Made by a program: the position numbers and the translations under genes
Source of the DNA: Aquila chrysaetos chrysaetos
Lineage: Eukaryota > Chordata > Aves > Accipitriformes > Accipitridae
Length of the DNA: 64,000 bases
Direction of reading: 5' to 3'
Assembly (NCBI RefSeq): GCF_900496995.4
Contig: NC_044014.1
Location: 23,210,234-23,274,233 of the forward strand
Notes under the pieces: generated by a model
Seen by the model: the letters and a program-made list of their open reading frames with translations, nothing else
Told to the model about the DNA's origin: nothing
Databases searched by the model: none
Shown here: positions 56,104-64,000 of the stretch, in pieces
Position numbering within the stretch: the stretch's first letter is position 1
How the letters are laid out: the number at the start of each line of letters is the position of its first letter

Positions 56104-59100
56104 ATTACACTAGAGGCGCACTCTTCTACTGAGGCGCTCCCAGAAATTCACTGTCACGAGAGCATCTTCCAAGTACTTCAGTGCCATTTGGATTTTCTGT
56201 TCTTCGGTATTGATTGTACAAGCTCTCAGTGGGGTGAGCCATTCTTACTTTTTCCTGAAGTCTTCCTGACATTATCAGTGGAGTTCACGCTGCGTGGAAT
56301 ATGCCAAAGGATATACTGACATGTTCTCCTCAGTGCACAGCAATTGCCTCAGTCTCTCTCCCTAGGGGCCTCACAAGAGAGGAAAGTATAAAATGCTCAT
56401 CTAGCAAGGGCAGAAATGTCTCCAGACATCACAATAGACAAGAAGGGACTTGCTGGGAAACAGAAGATAAGAAAACAGAACATAAGAAAAGAGGCCTAGA
56501 CCTTGGGACTCTGACTTCTTCAAGGTCTCCTAGAGGAGAGAAAGAGTAAAAGAAGCAGGTAGAGAAGAGAGAAATCAAGAACTTGAGAGGATATCTGGGG
56601 AATGGCTTCCCAAGCTGAGACAGAGCTGCACTTGTGAGGGGCTGGGTATAGGTTTGTGCAACCTGGCAACTAGTCCTTGCGCATGCAATGACCAAAGAAG
56701 CCCACCTAACCTACTGCTGGAAGCTGGCATGCACAAGTCCTGTTTTGTTGATGTCTGACTCCAATATGAGGAACTGCTCCCCTGGGAGGGCCAGAGGTGC
56801 TCTGGGAGGCTGCAGAGTATGTCTGGTGTGTTGCAAGGACTTCAAAAAGAGCTGGAAGCTTCCAGCCCAAGATTTCTCTGGGGCTGCATACCTGCGAGGT
56901 CCCAACAGCAGTGGCAAAAGCAGGTAGAGAGAACTGTCAGGGCTGTGGCACTGCCTGTGCTCAGTTTGCTCAGTCTGGCCATATGCCTCTGTCTCTCCTG
57001 AGCTGTGACACTTTTGCAGGCAGACAGATCTCATCCAACTGAGCAGAAGATGTTGTAATGATAGGGGATGTAGGACTTGGTGGGAATTAGCAAGGGGCCT
57101 GGGTGAACTGGGTGCTTCATTGGAGCGTGCTGGGTTTGCTGTGCAGCACCGTCTTAATGGGAGTTTCCCCTTTGCTCAGAGGTGCTAGTGAAGGTCTCCA
57201 TCCCTTGCAAAAGTTTCTGTATCTCCTCTATGAGTTCTTAAGTCATCCTCACTCTCTTGCATAGGTGCAATAATTTGCTAGCTGTTCTTTTTAAATCTCA
57301 TTTTATATCTTAAAGACCCATACTTGATACTTTGGTGGAAAAACTGAGTTGCCAATCTGGGCTAGCTGCTGACCTGCTGGCCTAAACTCCTGCATCAGCT
57401 CAGATGTTGCCAGGGCAGTTCATGGAAGTTCATGTAGCTCTAGAGACTTTCACCTGGTGAAACTGGAGTTCATGGGAGTTTGCACTGCTACATGAGGCCT
57501 CTCTGCTGCCAGCATTCATGACCTTACCACCTTCCCTGTAAAGTTCTCTCGTTCCTGGGGAGAAGGGCTCACTTCTCAGCTCTACTTCACAGTTTGCAAC
57601 ATACTTTGGGCAAAAGCCCTGGGACTAGGAATACTTTCAAGATTTCTAATTTGTATCAGGATAAAATCATTATATTCCAAATATTCCCACCACCCTGGCA
57701 GACACACTGGGGATTTACAAGGGAGGAAAACCCATAAGACTAGTCACTCAGACCTTTCCCTGTGGGAAACCATGGGCCTTTTCATGTCACAGTAATGTCC
57801 AAGGGTTTTCTGAGTACTCACTTCTGTTTGCAGATGCTACGAGGAGGCAGGGCTGGTCTGTCCTCTTTATCCATGTGGAAGTCCAGGAAGGCCAGGCTGA
57901 AATCCCCTGCCCTCCATCTTCCCCAGGAACTTTGGTTTTAAGTTCATTGGAGGCATGTGTTAGGGATATTCAAAGAAAAGGCTACTAGTGTTGTAGCTTT
58001 GCCTTTTTTTTTTCTAAAATCAAGCACAAGCTTGAATAAAATCTGTAATCATTGTGTAGAATCTCCTGCAGGCTTGCTGCCTGCGCCTTCTCTTTTTGGA
58101 CCTCGGTTCACAAGATGGCACTGCTAAATGCCACTCCTGCCCACTGTGCAGCCAGCACTCCTCATCCCTGGGATGCTTGGTGCGGATATCCCTGCTGTCT
58201 GAAAATGCCGTTCAGCTTCTGTGGAGGCATGTTTTCACTGAGTCACTCCTCCATGCACTGCCATTTTGTACCATGTATGGTGCAGGGTACAGACCAGACA
58301 CACATCTATCTCATTGGAGGCAGTCCCACAATGTGCAGGGCATTTTGTACTCCTCTTCCCATCACTTCTTGGTGGTGGTGTTTAATACCTCCTTTTCTTC
58401 CCACAGGGCTCGAGAGCTTTCTACAGCCAGGGCAACTCCTACGCTGCCACTATGTCTGCCCCAGTCTCCCAGGCTCAAAATTGTTAGGAGGTGAGGATTT
58501 TCCAGATTTGTGAGGAAGAGAGACCTGCCTGTTTTCTCTCAGCCAGGCTGCTTTCCACTGCCTATAACAACTTCTTCCAACCAAGCATTTCATTTCCATG
58601 AATTTCAGGCTCATTTCACTTGCATCCCATCTCTACATCATTCAACGTGGCTGTCAAGCATGTGTTAGGACCTGAAACCATTCTCAGCACTGGTATTGCT
58701 TGGTGGATCTACAGCACTCCCAGTGTTGTTTCACATAGAGTTATTCTTCAAGTATGTGTAGACATTTTTCTTGTCAGCATAAACAAAGTATTGGTGAGTT
58801 AAAGCGTAATGAAAACTATCTCTCTGTAGCTCCAAAGTACTTTTTTAATTTGTTATTGTTTACCCAATTATCAGCAGGTAACACAGTCAAATGAAGCATT
58901 CAGCAGTCACACAGTGGCTGTGAATTTGGGGCAAGCTGTCCTGGCACAAAACTCAGCTTCTACAGAGATAAGGCCTCCCTCCCTGCCAAAGTCCAAATGT
59001 TTTCCCCAGATGCCTCTCCAACGTGGCTGGGACGAGCAGATTTCGTTCATGAGCACTGCTCAAACAGCAGCCACGCAGGCAGCCTGTCAAGGTCCATTTG

Positions 59101-60505
59101 CTTCAGTCCCTGCTGTGCAGAACAGCTGGAAAGGTCTTGTACTTTGTGGAACAGCCCTCCTGGCTGGTGCGGGAAATAGGCAGTGTGCAGGGTAGGCACG
59201 GTGACGTTCTTCACCCATCTGGCTGGCTGGGATCACAGCAAGAGGAAAGATCGGCTGTGGGCTAAGGTGGAAGAGCAGACGAAACGCCTCCCTTGGACTC
59301 AGCTACTACCCATGCCTGTTGATGAGGGCTGGCTGGCGAGCACGCTGCTTGCTGCATGGTGCTGTGCAGACGTTTGGGAGCTGGAGGGTCTGCTGAGAGC
59401 AGAAGTGTGGGTGGTCACCAATGGAAGTGCATTATTAAGGGTCAAGATTAGAAATCCTACTCATCTAACCCACGCAACATGCTGGGATATGTGTGATGAT
59501 CTAGTCCCAAAGAAATAAGCAGATTACAAAAGAACACGGTGGCACAGGCTACGCCAGTGCTCCCGCTGCAAAAAGTAGAGCACAAAAAGGCATGCAACAA
59601 ACTATGTGTGCATCACCTCTGCAACAGTGTAAAGACATTCACACCTCCCTTGCATGAATGCAGAAACATCTATGTGGAAAGATGGACAATAAGGCTTTTA
59701 CTCAGTGTGGGTGCTGTAGCCTGATGTGTGGCTAGGGAGAAGGCTCTACATGAGACACGTTGCAGTTACAGGCAGGCAATGGGTGCTGGCAGGCAGAGCT
59801 TTCTCTGGGATCACAGAGGATCCCCTTCCCTGTGTTTCAGGCCCATCTTAGGGGCCCACCTGTCAGCTTTTGGGGGTGGGAGTCCCACAGAGCATATGGT
59901 CCTGCCACCTGGCAGCCAGGCCCGGAACAGTCTTGCAGCTATCCCCACAAAACCACACTGCAAACGGGGCTGTAGTCCACAGCCAGGAGTGTTTGAGGGG
60001 AATTACCTCCTTTTAGGTGTGCAAAGCCTCCTGAGCTCCACAGTTTTCCACAGATTTCATGTGGAGGGCTATTCCTGTGCTTATATGTTGGCACCCTGTG
60101 TCTGACATTTGAAGTAGTGGCACCTTTAAAAGAGCAAAAGAGCATTGTCACTCAGCTTCTTGTACTCATGATGTGTAATGAGCAATTAGAGCAGCAGTAG
60201 GGTACATGGGGAAAAGCAGGAGGATGTCCTGGACGGGCCAGCAGTGGAAAGAACTCAGGGTGAGAAAAAAAGGTTTGAAGACACTCCTGGGGCTCTACAG
60301 TAAACTGCACAGATGAGCTCCTCTCAGCTTAGGGATATGAATACAGGCCTATATCTTGAAATAAGCTCAGCTCCTGCCATGTGGTTTTCTTCAAAGGGTG
60401 CAAGCAGACTGTGATGGGTTCAGGGCCAGGTGAGGGCAATAGAAGGTGTTAAACTGCTGGGCTGGGTCCACCTGGACACTTCAGGAATTTCTGATCCAGC
60501 TGGCT
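56104..60505. other. Intergenic between the divergent CYP2 and ZP genes
   Basis: No supported coding exon on either strand. Reading frames such as 58052-58513 show no family match and no domain pattern. No repeat family is recognised. Confidence 0.5.
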
Positions 60506-60539
60506 CCACAATTTAAAAGGGCTAGGCTAAGAACAGCTG
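60497..60539 (+). promoter_or_regulatory. Possible ZP promoter: TATA-like box between two E-boxes
   Basis: TTTAAAAG at 60512-60519 is flanked by CAGCTG E-boxes at 60497-60502 and 60534-60539, about 65-110 bp before the start codon. In mammals the oocyte factor FIGLA acts through an E-box (CANNTG) near ZP gene promoters; applying that here is inference. Confidence 0.35.
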
Positions 60540-60605
60540 CTTTATGGTCCTTAGTAAGAGAGTGGGATGGGTGTTGCAGGACAGCCTAGGGCTACATTTG
60601 GAGCT

Positions 60606-60765
60606 ATGCTCTTCTGGGGGTTTCTTGGTCCCCTTGCTTTTGTTGTGGGGGCTCAAGGAAGTGTTTTTTCTGATCCCACCCTGCTGGCTTGCGGCCAGGA
60701 AAGCCTGCAGCTCACCTTACCTCCAGGCTGGGAAGGGAATGCTTCCTTTGTGCTGACTACTTGGG
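60606..60765 (+). CDS. ZP4: ZP exon 1: signal peptide and ZP-N start
   Basis: MLFWGFLGPLAFVVGAQG signal, then LLACGQESLQLTLPPGWEGN with an N-glycosylation sequon (NAS). Donor gtaagt. Confidence 0.85.
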
Positions 60766-63700
60766 GTAAGTGAGGGTGGTGTCAAGAGGCTTTCTTACTG
60801 CTGTATCTTTGCACAGTGCAGAGGTATGCCTGGAATGAGGACAAAGGGGCAGGTTTTGATGTGAAGTGTTGTCTAACAGCTTCACAGCATCTTGCGTAAC
60901 CAGGGGGCTGTTTATATCACCCAACAGTCAACGGTTTTGGTGGAGTGCTGTGCCTGGATCTAGATGGTCTTGGCTGTTGGGTTTCCTCCCACACCCCTGC
61001 TGGCCCAGACCCTAATACTGGCTAGGGCCTTGTTTCCTACAGAAAGGTAGGATTGTAGTGGACCCCATCTTCAATGTGGGATATTGAAGCTCCTGCTGCT
61101 GTGTCCTCTTTCCCTAGATACTGAGGGGAAAGCCCATGCTCTGCAGAATGACTCTGACTGTGGGCTTTTGGTATCTGGGACTCCAGATGGCTCCAGGAAA
61201 GTATCAGTCTCCTACACTGGCTGTTACATCTTTGAATGGGTGAGTGACCTTAGGGGTTCTGCTGGGAGTGTGGTGGCTGCTGCTCTGGCTGCCCTGACTG
61301 GTGTGGCTCTCCCCCAGGATGGCAATTACTTCATGCTGGTTGGGCTTGAAGGAACAGATGCTGCTGGACAAAAGGCTCTTCATGAAGAAAAGCTGCTCAG
61401 GTGCCCTGTGGACCTTCCTGGTAAGACTCTGACAGCTCCTTGGGAAACCCTGCTTGTATCTTGTGGTGATGAGTGCCCTTCCTTTAGGATGGCTGTTCCT
61501 AGTCAGGCGGGGGGGTGGGACGGGACGGGGGCACGACTTACTGCTGTGCAGAAGACTCCCTGGAGAAAGGTTTGGACACAGGAGCCACCAACTTGCTGGG
61601 GACTTGTGGCTCCCTTTGTAGGGTCAGCAGGTGAATGTTCCTTGTGTCTCCTAGACATATTCTGACTGCATGAGTCCATGCAAGTTCAGGGATTGAGCCA
61701 GAAACTAGGTACAATGGTTTTCCTGACTACCACAGTTGAACGAGAACACTCTATCTTGACAGATCCCATGCAGTCCAGTCTCCTGTACATGGCTTCAGGG
61801 GGAGTCTCTGTTCCAGGGAAATGTAGGTCTCTTCTGAGCAGGCTTCCATGCCAGCTCCAGGCCATGTATTTGACTGTCATCTGAGTCTAACTTCCCTTAA
61901 TTTGTATGCAGAGTCACCAGGACACCTTCCACCAGTGTCCTCCATCTTTGTCCCCCTGCTCTTGTGCTTTAGCTGCAAACTCCTGCTGTTTCTTCCAGCC
62001 CTGGATGCTCCACGCAGTAGTGTCTGTTCTGCTGTCCTCAGCCAAGACCGGCTGCTGTGTGCTTCCTTGCCTATCAGCCAGGGAGACTGTGAAGTGCGAG
62101 GCTGCTGCTATGACCCTAGGGACAGGGTGAAGCCTTGTTACTTTGGTAACACAGGTAAGCGTGAGCAACTGTCCTCCCCTCCTCCTGGAGGAGCTGCAAA
62201 CTGGGATTCCTCACTTCCCTGGCAGAGCAGGATTGGTGTGTACCAGTTCTGCAGGTGGCTTATGGCTATGTTTTTGGCTGTTAAGAATACTCTCTCCCAT
62301 TGAAGTGTCCAGCCCATTCATGTATATTGCAACAGACCTGGGTTTATGGCTAGAATCAGTGTTGTTGTTAGAGCTGGTTGCACTTGTCTTGCTGCGCTTG
62401 GCACTTGCTTTGTGGGTTACAGGCAGGAGAACTTGCAGGGCTTGCTGGCCTTGTCTTTGCTGTGATGTTCAAGCCTCTTTTCCATCCCTTTTCTCCCTGA
62501 GCTCGAGACTGATTATATCTTTTCCTCTAGTGACAGCTCATTGCACACCAGATGGCCAGTTTTCTATTGCTGTCTCTCGGGATGTGACCCTGCCACCCAT
62601 TATCCTGGACTCTGTGCAACTGGCCAGTGGACACAGTACTGGCTGCGTCCCTGTTGTGAAAAACAATGCCTTTGTTGTGTACCAGTTCCCACTCTCTGCC
62701 TGTGGCACCACTTTTCAGGTAAGATCTGCAGCTGTCACTAGGCTGGACTAGCAGGAGCTTGCAGACCTGGAACAACCTGACATGGCTTTGACTACTTAAT
62801 GGGCACCCTACAGACTTCCAGAGGCCAAATGCTGTTCTCCAGCATGGCATTAATCCAGCTTGACATTACTGCAGCAACAGTGCCTGGTCTGTCATTCCAG
62901 GTGACTGGACACCAGGCCATATATGAGAATGAGTTGGTGGCATCCAGGGATGTGAAGACTGGGAGCCTTGGCTCTGTCACTAGGGATAGCGCTTTCAGGT
63001 AATACCCTGGGGCTGGTATTGCTGGGTGCCACTGTATTCAATGTCACTAGAGAAATTCCTGCTTGTCACAAGCTCTGAATTCCCTACAGGGCACTGGAGT
63101 ATGCTAGGGACTGGTATTTCTCTAGTTAGTGGGAATAAAGCTGGTGCTGATCAGTGACATTCTGCAGACTCAAATCTGAACCCTGAAGAGAATTCCAAGT
63201 ATTTGTTAAAAGGAAGTGTTGGAGGAAAGATTGGGGATATGACTAATTAAAGCAGATATTACATTGCCATCTTGGAGAAAGGTCACTCTATATACTTTCT
63301 TATCTGTTTGATTTGGGGTTTTCCTGTCCCACCAGGTTACATGTCCGCTGTAGTTACTCCATCACTGGGAGCTTCATTCCCTTGAGTGTTCAGGTCTTCA
63401 CATTGCCACCGCTCCCTGCTGTGTCCCAGCCAGGTCCTCTGTCCTTGGAGCTGCGTATTGCCTCAGGTACGAGAGGTTTGCAGGACTTGCTCAAGCCTCT
63501 TGGTGCAGGGCTCTGGTCTCTGCAGAGTAGTAAGGGAGAATTGATGGGTGAACCTGGCACTGCTGCTTCCCAGCCATGGTGGGAACTTACATGGCTATAA
63601 AGGATGCTCTCAGGTTGCCCCCTTCTGTTTTGTTCCTGCTCTAAAATGGCTCTTGGGTTTCTTCTGTCCCAGATGGAAGCTATACTTCCTACTATACTGA

Positions 63701-64000
63701 CAGCGACTATCCTGTTGTGAAGACTCTGAGGGACCCTATTTATGCAGAAGTCAAGATTCTTCAGAGAACAGACCCAGACCTAGTTTTGGTCCTGCACCAC
63801 TGCTGGGCCACACCAATTATCAATCCCCAGCAACAGCTGCAGTGGCCTGTTTTGGTGGATGGGTGAGTGACTTGTAAATAGCTTTGGGTCAGGGCAAGAC
63901 TTGCACTTTTTTCACTGCTGACCTCTCCTTGTCAGGTGCCCTTATGCAGGGGACAACTATCAGACACAGCTGGTGCCTCTGAGTCTTGCCTCAGGACTAC
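60606..64000 (+). CDS. ZP4: Zona pellucida egg-coat glycoprotein, ZP4-like (3'-partial)
   Basis: Secreted/membrane-released component of the egg envelope. Exons: 60606-60765, 61118-61239, 61318-61420, 61999-62154, 62531-62718, 62901-62998, 63336-63466, 63673-63862, 63936-64000 (cut by the window end); GT/AG borders and phases agree. In order: signal peptide (about 1-18), ZP-N module with CGLLVSG and GCYIFEW, trefoil (P-type) domain at about 136-178 with paired Cys (RGCCYDP), then the ZP domain from residue 181 with YENELVASRDV, GSVTRDSAFR, DYPVVKTLRDPIY and CPYAGDNYQTQLVP. These blocks match human ZP4 as I remember it almost phrase by phrase; ZP1 is the alternative (also trefoil plus ZP). An in-frame ATG at 60567 would add 13 residues, but 60606 gives the better signal peptide. 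The 3' half, with cleavage site and TM anchor, is outside the window. Confidence 0.88.
61118..61239 (+). CDS. ZP4: ZP exon 2: ZP-N
   Basis: Encodes DTEGKAHALQNDSDCGLLVS, SVSYTGCYIFEW. LQNDSDCG is a block shared with human ZP4. Confidence 0.92.
61318..61420 (+). CDS. ZP4: ZP exon 3
   Basis: Encodes DGNYFMLVGLEGTDAAGQKA and HEEKLLRCPVDLP. Acceptor ctcccccag. Confidence 0.92.
61999..62154 (+). CDS. ZP4: ZP exon 4: trefoil domain
   Basis: Encodes ALDAPRSSVCSAV, then RLLCASLPISQGDCEVRGCC and PCYFGNT. Six-cysteine P-type pattern. Confidence 0.94.
62531..62718 (+). CDS. ZP4: ZP exon 5: start of ZP domain
   Basis: Encodes VTAHCTPDGQFSIAVSRDVT, LDSVQLASGHSTGC and YQFPLSACGTTFQ, the ZP-N half of the ZP module. 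Confidence 0.94.
62901..62998 (+). CDS. ZP4: ZP exon 6
   Basis: Encodes VTGHQAIYENELVASRDV and SLGSVTRDSAF, a near-invariant ZP block. Confidence 0.94.
63336..63466 (+). CDS. ZP4: ZP exon 7
   Basis: Encodes RLHVRCSYSITGSFIPLSVQ, VFTLPPLPAVSQPGPLSLEL and RIAS. Confidence 0.94.
63673..63862 (+). CDS. ZP4: ZP exon 8
   Basis: Encodes DGSYTSYYTDSDYPVVKTLR, DPIYAEVKILQRTDPDLVLV and HHCWATP. ZP-C half. Confidence 0.94.
63936..64000 (+). CDS. ZP4: ZP exon 9, cut by the window end
   Basis: Acceptor cttgtcag; encodes GCPYAGDNYQTQLVPLSLAS before the sequence stops. Confidence 0.9.
   Translation, partial: MPLCRGQLSDTAGASESCLRT

Noticed and set aside
58052..58513. 153-aa frame in the CYP2-ZP interval
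   Set aside because: Cys/His/Ser-rich composition from translated CT-rich DNA; no domain, no splice partners.
61084..61665. 193-aa continuous frame in the ZP gene
   Set aside because: It is exons 2 and 3 read through the introns between and after them. The intron parts have no ZP similarity, and splice sites in phase explain the real exons.
61678..61884. 68-aa frame in ZP intron 3 (FLTTTVEREHS)
   Set aside because: Tested as a missing exon, but exons 3 and 4 join in phase and match ZP4 without it, and there is no clear family similarity.

Overview
The window is vertebrate nuclear DNA, most probably from a bird. Coding sequence is split into short exons with canonical GT/AG borders. Introns are compact: the last 17 exons of a tolloid gene fit in about 36 kb. 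Two pieces match the avian/reptilian CR1 LINE, one in an intergenic segment-like intron stretch near 25.6 kb and one inside a P450 intron. I worked by exon assembly and by comparison with remembered family sequences. The species is not identified.

Layout. (1) 402-35978, plus strand: the 3' 17 exons of a tolloid-like metalloprotease, best called TLL2. They run from the middle of the astacin domain through CUB1-CUB2-EGF1-CUB3-EGF2-CUB4-CUB5 to the stop. Signal peptide, propeptide and the first part of the protease lie upstream of the window. The exons join without a frameshift (842 residues plus stop). (2) 40516-48296, plus strand: a small six-exon gene for a 152-residue single-pass membrane protein that I read as OPALIN (TMEM10), the oligodendrocyte paranodal/inner-loop myelin protein. 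Its first coding exon seems to hold only the start codon. OPALIN lies next to TLL2 in the same relative orientation in human 10q24, which supports both calls. (3) 49952-55802, minus strand: a complete nine-exon cytochrome P450 of family 2 (CYP2C-like, 494 aa) with textbook CYP2 exon lengths and a TATA box. (4) 60606-64000, plus strand: the first nine exons of a zona pellucida (egg coat) glycoprotein with a ZP-N module, a trefoil domain and a ZP domain, closest to ZP4. It runs off the window end.

The four genes do not form one pathway. TLL2 is a secreted procollagen/BMP-pathway protease, OPALIN a myelin glial protein, the P450 an ER monooxygenase typical of liver, and the ZP protein an oocyte coat component. 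The P450 and ZP genes are divergent, with 4.8 kb between their start codons.

The most interesting non-genic item is a 302-bp element at 23714-24015 in a TLL2 intron. It has 65-bp terminal inverted repeats (57/65 identical), TG...CA ends and a perfect 5-bp flanking duplication. Other points are the OPALIN gene model with a one-codon first exon and new tyrosine motifs, an atypical I-helix in the P450, and the TLL2-OPALIN-CYP2C-ZP4 gene order.
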